64,000 bases of DNA from contig CAILLA010000276.1 of assembly GCA_903834925.1 (NCBI GenBank), positions 1-64,000 on the forward strand, in the 5' to 3' direction. Below, piece by piece: positions 35,901-45,600 of the stretch. The stretch comes from an uncultured Schlesneria sp. (lineage in GTDB: Bacteria; Planctomycetota; Planctomycetia; Planctomycetales; Planctomycetaceae). Position numbers and translations under genes: made by a program. A model generated the notes under the pieces. The model had not been told where the DNA came from, did not search any database, and saw only the letters and a list, made by a program, of their open reading frames with translations. Position 1 is the stretch's first letter. The number at the start of each line of letters is the position of its first letter.

Positions 35901-38290
35901 GTCTTTTAGGAGACCTGAAATCCCTCATTCGCGGAACCCTTCGATCACCGTTGCCAGTCGTTTCTTTTGAACCGGCACTCTTCTACATCGGCAAGCCAAC
36001 ACGCTACCGGATTTCGATTCGCAACGGCAATCGTTCCATCTTTATGAACGGGCGACTGGTTCTGTCGGAACCGCTCGAAAAGGACTACGACCCCTGGGTG
36101 GCCATCCGATCGATGGGCTGGATTCGGTCCTGCGTGCAAGACATGCGAATTACAGGAAAACCAAACGTTCTTGAAACGGTCCCCATGTCGACATCGGATC
36201 AATTGACCGGGTGGATCAATTACTTCGATACCAGCGACTGGAAATTTGAGAAAGATACTGAGTCCACAGGAAACATCGTCGAGACTCGAAATTCGGATTA
36301 TCAGGGGATGATTGCTGAAAGCCTGCTGAGGTATCAGCGTCCCCTCACTGAGAACGACATCATTTCTTACGATTTCTATTACGAACCCGAAAAGGTGGAA
36401 GTTCACCCGGCACTCGACCGACTTGCCCTGATTCTTGATCCCTCAGGCGTTCGCGAACATTGGATCACCGATGGCCAGAACGAACGCGCAGAAGTCGATT
36501 GCGATAACAGTGTCGATTTACCCGCCAATCGGCGCGGGCCGACTCCCCTGCCCCTCAAGCTGAATCAGTGGAATCATCTGGAATTGATCCTGCACGAGAA
36601 GATTGTACGTGTCGAATTGAATGGATCGGTTGTTTACGAACGGACTCTCGATGCGTCAAATCACAGGCAGTTCGGACTGTTTCATTACCGGGATACGTCG
36701 GACGCGCGGGTTCGAAACGTCACGATGCGTGGTGACTGGCCCAAGGAACTGATCCCCGTCACCGAACAGGAATTGGCCGATCAGTCGGTGTTGTCGCTTG
36801 ACGCAGATCTCTCACGAATGAAAGCCGAGTTTCGGCATGATTTTGAAAAGCAGGGAATCGATAATGAGTACTTGCAATTGCGCCGCGACGGGGTTTCGAC
36901 GGTTCGTCACACCCCGCAAGGATTACACGTTTCCCAAAGCACAGATACAGTTGGGACAGTTACGAATCTCATCAGCAACTTCACTGTTTCAGGCGATTTC
37001 GATCTTGAAGCCGCCTTTGATCAGTTTGAGGCTGTAAGTAAGAAGAACAGTTCAGGGGTGTTGATCGGACTTGAATTGAATGCGCCCCAAAACCCGGTCT
37101 ACGACATCAGTCGCATGCAGGTCAACGACGATCTTCGTGTATCCCATTCGTCACGTTCGCTGTTGGTGGGCCCGGACCGACGGACTTGGGAAGCCATCGA
37201 TCAGGCGAACGAAGCGATCAGCGGCCGGTTGCGCCTTTCAAGACGTGGAACAACGCTCTATTACCTCTTCGCGCAAGGTGATTCCGAATCGTTTCGGCTG
37301 CTTTATTCCGATACCGTTTCTGAACGAGACACCGTACAGAACGGAATCCACTTCCAGGTCTATACCTTTCTGGGAAAAACCAGCGTCACCTGGAAGCATT
37401 TCATATTGCGTGCTGAACGGATGACATACTTTCCGCCGGAAGGACCGAGGAAAACGACATTGATGATCGTTCAAGCTGACGGAACCAACCCCCGGCTGCT
37501 CGCTCGATCAGAATCCCTTGGGTTCCAGAACTGCGGTTCGCCAGAATGGTCACCAGATGGGACAAAGATTGCTTTGGATATGTCCGACGGAACCGTCGCC
37601 AATTCCCACATCATTGTCATCGATGTCGACACGGGAAAGACTCGCGACATTGGAACCGGCGCGATGCCCAGTTTTTCTGCTAATGGCAAACGGCTTGCAC
37701 TTACGGCCGCTGGAAAAGGGGTGCTTACGATCAACTCCGAAGGAGGGGATGTTCAAACCGTTGACAACAGCGGCTGGGGCGCGCAGTGGTCGCCTGACGG
37801 AAAGTTAATTGCCTATGGAAAGGCAGGAAACGTCTGGGTGTGGGACGTCACCACGAAACAATCTCGAAAACTACTGAGCGGAGATGGGGCCACGCGATAC
37901 AGCTATATCTACTGGAATCTCGGCTGGTCTCACGACAGTAAGTCAATCGCGTTCAAAGCCCGCTGTCGCGATGCCAATTTGAAGGATGAACTCGTCGTCA
38001 TCGAACCCGATCATCCCGAAGAATTCAAAATCCTTCATTCCGCACTGAGTGGAGACTCCGTAGACTATTTTTTTTCTCCCGACAATGACCGAGTCATCCT
38101 CATTCCAGAGATCCTGCCGAATAAGGGGACGCAGTTACACGCGATCGATCGGAAGAAACCCGGTGCTCCCGAATTTCTCGGCGTCACGATCCCCGGTCAC
38201 GTGATCACGGGAAGCTCGTGGTCTCGCAACGGAAAAACAATCGCCGTGACGACCCAGGAATCCCGATTGCCCATTGATTGGATCAGATAA
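32924..38290 (+). CDS. Giant secreted DUF1583/TolB-propeller protein, 1,788 aa
   Basis: ATG 32924 is chosen because GGGAGGAAGG sits just before it. A signal peptide follows (SAVGFCFLTICMHSIEG). The body holds several LamG/DUF1080-like jelly-roll segments: recurring motifs ITGDFHFQCE-like, GDHRFGFFRNGKMTSAKVRN and SNHRQFGLFHYRDTSDARVR. The last ~300 residues form a TolB/WD40-type propeller (CGSPEWSPDGTKIALDMSDG, GWGAQWSPDGKLIAYGK, LGWSHDSKSIAFKA). It matches the planctomycete-specific DUF1583-type giants as I remember them and is a close paralogue of the gene at 42645-48104. Probably cell-surface sugar or protein binding; substrate unknown. It converges with the EF-hand gene, five bases apart. 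Confidence 0.78.
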   Translation: MIAERIVFRRMHSAVGFCFLTICMHSIEGKTAEPASDAEAVRVRQTFASREAIQHLLKGETDLALKSLAPIANHEQSISISDPEPLSPVLAGLNRLITRLDYEEQYELLRKFTFVGSPPTAIRHLAGPVPTSAPPSEFARALGERPADNSFRIASIGDVKGLFSTGWSLVVAARESGRLKRLSNDLEQLVERKVAGSELLLALARLADDRGNVTGVMDQLVQRTARAQQAVTTNPQSIDASDLVLAIASLRWPTLRRQSEALLAAMVDMTFGQPSPGIRSFVQQTHAIAALSADSTSRHVDTTPELSPRLKYWVPVSQENRIDAAEDSTWLVHEDHLLHLSGSATDSLFLRYPIIGDFHFQCEMPKAFRVEPAGGMSYGGLHFHALIDNGDVTVWNADSSPALRRYSPFAHRRWSTSFNRLSITSSNDDFKMSVNGHPVHVASAKNSTSPWLGLWSPGSARPAFRNFKMAGNPVIPRSVKIVEGNQLHGWIARSVSRRSDEVEPDWNANKGILEAAAKEPACDVPDEVDQRLLSYERPLLPGETISYEFFYSEGTSEVHPALGCVAFLLYPDGVKLHWESSGDHEWTGLPVDNVIVEPLRRRGPRPLPFKPNDWNQIRLTRTEKGITLALNEKPIYERVIDWSGDHRFGFFRNGKMTSAKVRNATLTGDWPEQLPTEFLEHPLATIEELPAPRDRRFASKIFQEKMLASNVLAVRRTALAMPMKERFAYLSDWVLPGKHHAGFRLWGDFTPTQVCPLAVESVAEHEQQGGQIVSPVFDWLDAARELGKLDDCLKRIEQITTTDDPAQQRARIVTRLLLKLEQGIAPATDPDWVPLFALMKKETSVEAEDHWPEVLLAVRAGEKYPDHSVCSEIIVDLANRQLLRWGNPLFPRWQTQFMALEMQRNLRAEGDTNATNKLVQWIPMTAGRSFTFGTGYSNHQWIRQGSRVTKACGHDLDLLFYYQPLSGDFDLECDLVQSQRYPVDCLTAGSYVGLLGDLKSLIRGTLRSPLPVVSFEPALFYIGKPTRYRISIRNGNRSIFMNGRLVLSEPLEKDYDPWVAIRSMGWIRSCVQDMRITGKPNVLETVPMSTSDQLTGWINYFDTSDWKFEKDTESTGNIVETRNSDYQGMIAESLLRYQRPLTENDIISYDFYYEPEKVEVHPALDRLALILDPSGVREHWITDGQNERAEVDCDNSVDLPANRRGPTPLPLKLNQWNHLELILHEKIVRVELNGSVVYERTLDASNHRQFGLFHYRDTSDARVRNVTMRGDWPKELIPVTEQELADQSVLSLDADLSRMKAEFRHDFEKQGIDNEYLQLRRDGVSTVRHTPQGLHVSQSTDTVGTVTNLISNFTVSGDFDLEAAFDQFEAVSKKNSSGVLIGLELNAPQNPVYDISRMQVNDDLRVSHSSRSLLVGPDRRTWEAIDQANEAISGRLRLSRRGTTLYYLFAQGDSESFRLLYSDTVSERDTVQNGIHFQVYTFLGKTSVTWKHFILRAERMTYFPPEGPRKTTLMIVQADGTNPRLLARSESLGFQNCGSPEWSPDGTKIALDMSDGTVANSHIIVIDVDTGKTRDIGTGAMPSFSANGKRLALTAAGKGVLTINSEGGDVQTVDNSGWGAQWSPDGKLIAYGKAGNVWVWDVTTKQSRKLLSGDGATRYSYIYWNLGWSHDSKSIAFKARCRDANLKDELVVIEPDHPEEFKILHSALSGDSVDYFFSPDNDRVILIPEILPNKGTQLHAIDRKKPGAPEFLGVTIPGHVITGSSWSRNGKTIAVTTQESRLPIDWIR

Positions 38291-38295
38291 ACGGG

Positions 38296-41280
38296 TCATC
38301 GCTTGATCATATAAACGAATGTCTTGCCGTCGCGTGACCAGCATAATCCCGATGTCTGCCTCCCTTCCAACTGCCTGGGATATCGAACAGGGAGATCGTC
38401 GCCATCGGGATCAAGCCAGTGTGTCTGCACGAATTCACCGCCGGCCGGAGAGTACGGAAACATCAATCGCTTTCCGTCGACATGCCACGCGAAGTCCGAT
38501 TGAACTCTCCTGCCGTCACAGCGAACTCGTAATTTTGGATCGTCTCCCGTCGCCGAAACGATTCCAACGTCGACTTCTCCATTCGGTCGGTGCCCCTTGA
38601 AACAGATCCGATTGGAATCGGGCGACCAGGTGAAGTTATGTTCAATGTAACTGTAGGGGGATTGTCGTTCCGGAAAAACAAATTTCTTCTTTCCCGTCTT
38701 CAAGGTATGGATGACAAGATTGTTCTGTTTAACGTAGGCCGTCTTCAATCCGTCGGGCGAAAACTGAATCGCCCACCCCTGCTGATCGATCAATTCTTCG
38801 CGAGCTGGAGTTCCCTCGAAATCACGAATGAACACACCGCCTCCGTATTTCGAAAGAGCGATCTTGCGACCGTCCGCAGACCAGCCAGGAATGCAACCCA
38901 CACCCAGATCGCGAACCTCTTTCGTCGCCACATTGACCACAAAATTGTGAGCGGCGACATTGTTTTCCCCGGACTTCCATCCGTCTACGGCAATCCATTT
39001 TGAATCAGGGGAAATCTCGGGTGAGTTAATGATCGGATAGCCAGGGACGCCGATCATTTTCGTCGTGTCATCCTCGAATGTGACACAGATTTCCCAGAGA
39101 TCACTCGCAAACGGGAATTCGTCTGAGGTGAGTGAGTTGTCCTTGTCCTTGTCAAATCGACGGAAGTAGTCGGCACTGAGTGCTGCCAGGGGGACACCTG
39201 GGTGAAATCGAAACTCTGCGGGACTCAGTCGGCCATCGCCATCAGAATCCAGCACAGCAAGCCAGTTGGCGAGCATGTTGATCATCGGCGTGAACTGAAA
39301 TTCCAGTAGCGATAACGCACCGTCGTGATCGTCGTCGAATCCAGGCAACAGAAAGTTCGCGAGGGGGCGAAAGTGCGGAGCTTGGGTTCGAAGCTCGTCG
39401 ATGGTCAGTCGTCCGTTCAGATCGACGTCCATTAGTAGAAATGTTCCGAGCGGGTCCGTCCGGTGATTACTGAGGGCAAATTCGTCATAGTTGAATTTGC
39501 CGTCGTGATTCTGGTCTGTCGTCTGCATCCAGTTCGCCTTCTCGGCATCAGACAGCCCCCCCAGTGCCTGGTAATAGACGGCACGAGTGACGAATCCGTT
39601 CTGATCTTGCCGAAATTGTCGAAACGACATCCAGTCCACAACCCGCCCCGATGGTGAACGCAGCAGTTTGCCTTCCGGTGTTCGAACACCAAACGCGATC
39701 TCCAGCACAGACTTCACTTCCTCTCGCGACAGCTTCCCGTTGCGATCGACGTCCCAATCGACGAATCGGGTCGATTCGAGTCCTTTAACACGTTGTCCGA
39801 TCATGGCATTTTTGAATTCCTCGGCATTCAACTGCCCATCGCCGTTTCGATCCCATACTCCCCAGCGAGATGTCAGTTCCTGGAATTGTTTTTCCGATGC
39901 CATGACCACCGGATCGGCGATGGCACCGCGCTGGTTGTCCGGAATCCAATAGGGCAGGGTGAAGAATTCCGCCAGATCCACCCGATCGTCGTGATTGGCG
40001 TCGATGATTTTAAAATCCCGGCTCAGTCGTTCCTTGGCCAAGCTTCCTTCCGCCGTGAACTCGGCCTCGGTCAATGAACCGTCCGAATCTTTGTCGAGCA
40101 ATCGAAACCGGGCTTCGGGGTGATTCGTCTGAAACGGCCATTCGTCGAGCGTCAAATGTCGATTGCTATCCAGATCGAGTCTTCGAAAGTATTCGCTGGT
40201 AATGGCCGCCAGAGGGAGACCCTTCTGAAACTGGAATTCGTCGATACTCAATGTTCCGTCGTTGTTCGTGTCGATTGCGGACGACCACGAGGCGACCAGA
40301 TTGGTATGCGGCATGAGCAGATACTCGCGTAACGCAAGCTCGCCGTCCGAGTTTTCGTCGAAAGCACGAAATCCGGCGAGGGCCGTCTGCCGCACTCCGT
40401 CGGGAAGAGTCGCTAGTTCGGCTCGCGAGACTTTTCCGTTCAAGTCGACGTCCAGACTCAGAAACGTGCCGACAGGATCGGTTCGATGGATACTGGTGGC
40501 GAACTCGGCAATGTCAAATTGGCCATCGTTATTTTTGTCGAGGATTCGAAACCATTCTTCGCGAGCCGGGTTCGAAGGGCCCAACGCTTGAATGTATTCG
40601 TTCCGAGTTACGAATCCGTTTGCCCCCTTTTTCAGCTGCGAAAACATGGCCCAGTCGACAACCCGTCCTGTCTTGGATCGCAACATGGTTCCGCCGGGAA
40701 CGCAAACACCGAATGCAATGTCCAGGACTCGTGCGGCTTCATCGTGTGTCAATTTACCATCATTGTTCAGGTCCCAATCAACGAAGCCTGTTGCTTCCAG
40801 TCCCTTCATATAAGAAGCAAACTTGGCTGCGGCAAACTCCGTTTGTGAAATCACTCCATCGTCGTTTTTGTCCCATTTCTTCCAGGATTGAACCAGATCC
40901 GCCAGTCTGGCCTTGGACAAAACGACGACTGGATCGGTAATCGTCCCGCGTTGTTCGTCAGGCTGTCCCACCGGCACCGTCAGGAATTCGTTCAGACTGA
41001 TCCGTTCATCTTCATTGGCGTCGAAGACAACGAATTCGCGGTGCAGATCCTGCATATCAAAGCCGATACGATGGTAGTATTCGGCTTCCGTCAACAGGCC
41101 ATCGTGATCGGCGTCACACCGTCGAAATTCGGGGATCAGCGGGTTATTCGGGTCATCGATTTCCTCTTTCGACTGATTCGCGGCGGGTTGGGCCAGGCAG
41201 ATCGATGGGTCGAGGGCCAGAAACAAACCCGGCAGCAGGAGTCCCGCAATGAAGGAGCAGATCATAAATTTCGACGGCAT
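38296..41280 (-). CDS. Secreted multi-EF-hand protein with TolB-like propeller
   Basis: ATG 41280 is preferred over an upstream frame start, as GAAGGA precedes it and a signal peptide follows (FMICSFIAGLLLPGLFLAL). About 18 EF-hand loops are readable, for example DADHDGLLTEAE, DKNDDGVISQTE, DKNNDGQFDIAE, DTNNDGTLSIDE, DRNGDGQLNAEE and DSDGDGRLSPAE. They fall into two halves that repeat each other block for block (VDWDLNNDGKL.. and VDWDVDRNGKL..; GRVVDWAMF and GRVVDWMSF). The C-terminal ~270 residues are a propeller (IQFSPDGLKTAYVK, FTWSPDSNRICFKG) like those of the two neighbouring giants. A calcium-stabilised extracellular protein is likely. Confidence 0.83.
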   Translation of the reverse strand: MPSKFMICSFIAGLLLPGLFLALDPSICLAQPAANQSKEEIDDPNNPLIPEFRRCDADHDGLLTEAEYYHRIGFDMQDLHREFVVFDANEDERISLNEFLTVPVGQPDEQRGTITDPVVVLSKARLADLVQSWKKWDKNDDGVISQTEFAAAKFASYMKGLEATGFVDWDLNNDGKLTHDEAARVLDIAFGVCVPGGTMLRSKTGRVVDWAMFSQLKKGANGFVTRNEYIQALGPSNPAREEWFRILDKNNDGQFDIAEFATSIHRTDPVGTFLSLDVDLNGKVSRAELATLPDGVRQTALAGFRAFDENSDGELALREYLLMPHTNLVASWSSAIDTNNDGTLSIDEFQFQKGLPLAAITSEYFRRLDLDSNRHLTLDEWPFQTNHPEARFRLLDKDSDGSLTEAEFTAEGSLAKERLSRDFKIIDANHDDRVDLAEFFTLPYWIPDNQRGAIADPVVMASEKQFQELTSRWGVWDRNGDGQLNAEEFKNAMIGQRVKGLESTRFVDWDVDRNGKLSREEVKSVLEIAFGVRTPEGKLLRSPSGRVVDWMSFRQFRQDQNGFVTRAVYYQALGGLSDAEKANWMQTTDQNHDGKFNYDEFALSNHRTDPLGTFLLMDVDLNGRLTIDELRTQAPHFRPLANFLLPGFDDDHDGALSLLEFQFTPMINMLANWLAVLDSDGDGRLSPAEFRFHPGVPLAALSADYFRRFDKDKDNSLTSDEFPFASDLWEICVTFEDDTTKMIGVPGYPIINSPEISPDSKWIAVDGWKSGENNVAAHNFVVNVATKEVRDLGVGCIPGWSADGRKIALSKYGGGVFIRDFEGTPAREELIDQQGWAIQFSPDGLKTAYVKQNNLVIHTLKTGKKKFVFPERQSPYSYIEHNFTWSPDSNRICFKGHRPNGEVDVGIVSATGDDPKLRVRCDGRRVQSDFAWHVDGKRLMFPYSPAGGEFVQTHWLDPDGDDLPVRYPRQLEGRQTSGLCWSRDGKTFVYMIKR

Positions 41281-41395
41281 GTCAGCATCCTTCGGATGGT
41301 TTTCTATTGATTGTATCACCGCGTCTGTGCCAAGTGTGACCATCAAGATTAACTATGATCGACGCAGTCGAGCGAGCGGCTATCATCCGATTTAT

Positions 41396-41617
41396 GGCCT
41401 GAAGGGCCATCACAAAATAGCCCAGGGCAGAGCGAAGCGCCGCCCTGGGTTGGGAACCAAATAAACGATCAAGCCCTGTTAAGGGTGGCACAGCATGGAA
41501 TCCGAGTGTCGCCCTTAACAGCGCTTTGTCTTCTTGAAAACCGTCACCCAGGGCGGCGCTCTGCGGCATTCGCCGCGACGCTGTGCCCTGGGCTGATTTG
41601 TGATGGCCTTTCAGGCC
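41396..41617. repeat. 222-bp nested inverted-repeat element
   Basis: Terminal arms GGCCTGAAGGGCCATCACAA and its complement (20 of 21 bases), then CCCAGGGC/GCCCTGGG arms and, inside, CTGTTAAGGG/CCCTTAACAG. It fills the gap between the EF-hand gene and the DUF1559 gene. No transposase is encoded; it looks like a MITE. Confidence 0.85.
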
Positions 41618-41661
41618 GGAAGATAACACGAACAATTCGTTCACGGAATTTTCCTCCGAGG

Positions 41662-42645
41662 CTATTCCTTCGGTACTTCCGCTTTGTGTCCATCATCCTT
41701 GTCGCCGAGATAACAATACGTGCGAAAATCGATTTGGTTACTCAGAAATCGCACGTTACCGTCAACGAAAAGGAAATGAGCTCCACCCGCGTGGTGGCTG
41801 GAACTTCCACAATTCTGTGGATAGTCCACAGAATTGCGCGTCCGCGTGGCGCTGTTGATCTTCTGGCCGGTGAAGAACACCGGCGCATTCCAGCTGAAGA
41901 CTCCACCAAGAGAACATCCTTCGGCGTTTCTTTCGCCAGCCGCGATCGTCTGGCTGCTACCGTCGAGAACGTCTTTCATTCGAATCGAAGTCACACCACG
42001 ATTATACATCCCAGGGTTCTTCACCGCATGCGGATGCCACCAACGAGACGGACCACCGTTTGCGGCGGGCTCCGTGACACAAAAACTATTCGGACCGGCA
42101 GTGCAATCGGGCGGGACGAAATCGGGAAGTATTGAACCGGCGCATAATGGATAGGCCAATCCCTGCATTGGACCGGCACCCGGGCCCCAGTGATCGACGG
42201 CCCAATCACGAAAGTAAACGCCCTCGGTCGTCTTAAAGGTTCCTGTATATGGGTTCGATGGGCAGGCATAAGCGGGCAATAGAATCCCTTCCAGGACTTC
42301 CCGGTTATTCCCTGCATCCACCGATTCCGAGAAATTGATGTGTTGATAAAGGGGAGTTTCATCCAGAAACGGCAGCAGGAATTCGGTCCATGCATGCTTC
42401 ACGTTTGTGAAACGCTTTTCTGCGGGGAAGGCGCAACTGCTGGCGTACGGAAAGACCGAATGGATGCCGTGATAATTCTCCAGCGCTAAGCCGATCTGTT
42501 TCAGCCGGTCTTTACACTGAACCTTTCGGGCCTCTTCGCGAGCGGATTGAATCGCGGGCATCATGATCACCAGCACAAGTGCCATGATTGCCACGACGAC
42601 GAGTACTTCAATAAACGTGAACCCTCGTTGCCTTCGATCGTTCAT
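41662..42645 (-). CDS. DUF1559 pseudopilin-like protein
   Basis: 327 residues with the type IV pilin/type II secretion N terminus: RRQRGFTFIEVLVVVAIMAL, cleaved before Phe by a prepilin peptidase, with Glu at +5. The DUF1559 blocks are KDRLKQIGLALENYHGIHSVFP near the N terminus and HHAGGAHFLFVDGNVRFLSN near the C terminus. DUF1559 proteins are hugely expanded in planctomycetes and probably form surface fibres or pseudopili. Its ATG overlaps the stop of the giant gene upstream (TAATG), so the two are co-translated. Confidence 0.92.
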   Translation of the reverse strand: MNDRRQRGFTFIEVLVVVAIMALVLVIMMPAIQSAREEARKVQCKDRLKQIGLALENYHGIHSVFPYASSCAFPAEKRFTNVKHAWTEFLLPFLDETPLYQHINFSESVDAGNNREVLEGILLPAYACPSNPYTGTFKTTEGVYFRDWAVDHWGPGAGPMQGLAYPLCAGSILPDFVPPDCTAGPNSFCVTEPAANGGPSRWWHPHAVKNPGMYNRGVTSIRMKDVLDGSSQTIAAGERNAEGCSLGGVFSWNAPVFFTGQKINSATRTRNSVDYPQNCGSSSHHAGGAHFLFVDGNVRFLSNQIDFRTYCYLGDKDDGHKAEVPKE

Positions 42646-45600
42646 TATCGGGACTCCTTATTTGAGATCGGTCCGTCGGCCCATTCGACGTACGGGGCGC
42701 TCCAGTGGCTTGTGATTGCAATCATTTTTCCGTCATGGGACCACCCATACCCCGTGATCTTGTGGGCTGACAGAGTCGCGTCAAAGATGGGTGCTGCCGG
42801 CCCCTTGCCGTTCAGCGTATACAATTTGGTGACATGACTTGCTACTCCTGTAATGCCGACAAGTACCTGCTGATTGTCTGGCGAATAAGTGATGTCTGGA
42901 AAGACAGCATGAGCGTTCGGGTGCAGAACTTTTAATTCGCCCGCCGGGTCCACCGGGATCAAACTGAGTTCCTCACGAACGATCTCCTTCCGGTGCCCCT
43001 TGAACGTGATGGAACGACTATCGTGAGACCACGCAGGATTAACGATCGAGCGATAACGACTGGCGGCATCTCCTGAAAGCAACTGACGGGTCTTGCGAGA
43101 ATTGACGTCGAGAAGTGTGATATTGTCCCCATCGGCGATGGCGATCCACGTTCCATCTGGTGACCATTGTGCGCCCCATCCTTTCGCCGAAATCACCTCG
43201 CGAGCGGAACCGTCCGATTGCATCGTCACAATCCCTTTTCCTGGTACGGAACAGACGATCCTGGTTCCATCACCCGAGAAGCTTGGCATGCATCCCGCCC
43301 CCAGGTCCTTCAGCTGGGTGCCATCAGCATTCACAACGAAGACGTGCGAGGTTCCCTGCGAGCCATTAGACATCTCCATCACGATTCGACGTTGATCGGA
43401 TGACCATTCAGGAGAACTTACGTTCGCAAATCCGACCGATTTCGGTGCGGCGACGATGCGTAATCCTTTGCCATCTGCCTGCATTACCGAAAGATAATCC
43501 TGGGAAGGAGGGACTGTTGGGGAATACCATTTGATCCGCTCCGCTCGCAGGATCAGTTTGGTCCACGTGACCTGACTGATACTGACTCCATTACAAAACG
43601 AATGCAGAAAGATCCCATGGATCGCGGTATCCGCATCGCTTGACGGTTCGCTGCCGAACAGAAAAAAGTGATCCGAGTCATTCTCGGCAAACAAGTAGTA
43701 AACTCGCTGGCCGCGGCGAGCAAGACGGATTCGTCCACGGAGCGCCTCGAAGCTTCTCGTATCGGCGACGTACTGTGCACCAGTTCCGGGACGAATGACA
43801 CCCAGTGACGACTGAAGGTCCTGGTTGCCCGAAGTTGTTTTCATCCGCAGAGCCCGGTACTCGTGCCGGATTGTTTCGTCCGTTGTTGCATTCAGCATGA
43901 CACCGGCGTCCCCACTCCCTTCGAATCTCGCTCCTGTAAAACGAGCCTCAATGTCGAAGTCGCCACAGAGCGAAAAACGGGGAATAATATTAAATCCCGT
44001 ATGGGTTCCGACGGCCCGCTGACTCGCCTGAATTCCTTGGGGAACGGAGATGATCCGCAACGTGGGATTTGGTAACGGCGAGATGAAATATTGTTCCGGA
44101 TTGCCATCCTTCTGAAAGTCATGCGAGAACACCGAGCTCAGTCCCGCCAGCTCCTGATCGAGTTTATCGGTCGTATCATCTGCCAGCTCTTGAGCGGACA
44201 CTTGCGGTATCGTTCTTGGCCAACTGCCTTGCATCACGGCTTTCCGGACGCGGGCTGTACTGTTGCCTGAGAAGTGAAACAATCCCAAGGTTCGTTGGTT
44301 GGTCGGTTCCAGGTTCCGTTCATAAACAAGCCGGCCGTTCAATTCGATCGTGACCGTTGTACCTTGAATCGAGAGACGAAGTTGATTCCACGCACGGGTC
44401 ACCAGCGGCAACTCCGGCGGACCGCGACGGCAGGCTGGAACGTCAACTTCGTTTTGCGGATCAAGGTCCGTACGATCGTCGCGACCATCGCCGATCCAGT
44501 GCTCTCTGACGCCGGACGGATGCAGGATGAACGCCAATCGATCCAAAGCGGGATGCGTTTCAAAGCCCTCCGGGGTGTAGTAGAATTCGTATACAATCGA
44601 ACCATCTTCCACGAGTGGCCGCTGATATCGCAGCAGTGATTCAATCGACATACCGGCGGCAGCTGGATTGGGATGACCGACGATCCAGCCGTTCGATTCT
44701 GCATCGTCGATATGTGTCCATCCAGAGGATTCATGCAAAACCCGGTCGTCGTGGTAGGCGATCCACCCAGTTAACTCGCGTGAATTTGAGAGCGGAACCG
44801 CTTCGAGAACTTGCGGATGTCCAGTGATCCGAAAATCCTGAACACCACCTTGAGCCCGGCCCGCACAGCGAATCGCCAGCCAGGGATCGGAGTTCTCGGG
44901 CAGTTTCTCGGATTTCACCGGTCGACCGTTGATTGAGATCGAGCGACTTCCGTCCCGGATCACGGCGCGGTAACGCGCCGACGGCCAGAAATGAGAAAAT
45001 TGCGGTTCAATGGGTTCACCCGCAGCCATCGCCCGAAACGAACCAATGTCGAGAGTCTTTCGATCAGGCCTGACTCCGATGTAACTTCCCCCGATCATCA
45101 CTTGGGCAGAATCGATGAGGTCACATTCAATTTCAAAGTTTCCTCTCAACGGCGATCGATAAAACAAAAAGTCTTGGTCGTGGGAAGCTCGCTTGATGGC
45201 CTTATGCTCACTGAGAAACCAGCGGGCGACAGGATGCCCCCGGCCTCTCGACGTCGACGTTGCTGCCGTTACCGGAATCCAGTCTTTGAAGGTGGATGTC
45301 TCGCCCCCGATCCCCGTCTCATTGGTTTTCAAAGGCTGCGAACGGGCGAATAGTGACGCAAGCTGGGACTCCCAAAGACTGTTTCTCCAGGGTTGAGCCT
45401 GTTGCGCCTTCAACGTTCGAATGTCAGCGATGTGCTTTGCGACAACGGCATTCGTTGCGAACCGGCGGACAGATCGATCGATGACCAGCGCTTCCGGCCA
45501 TTGCTCCTCTCCCGTCGGTGTTCGGAGCATTTCGTACAACCCATCGAAGTTTTCGGTCGCCGCTTGCTCGTTTCCCAATTCCAGGTTCAACAACAGAAGT

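Noticed and set aside
38319..41310. Many plus-strand frames across the EF-hand gene
   Set aside because: They mirror the repeated EF-hand coding sequence on the other strand and carry no domain.
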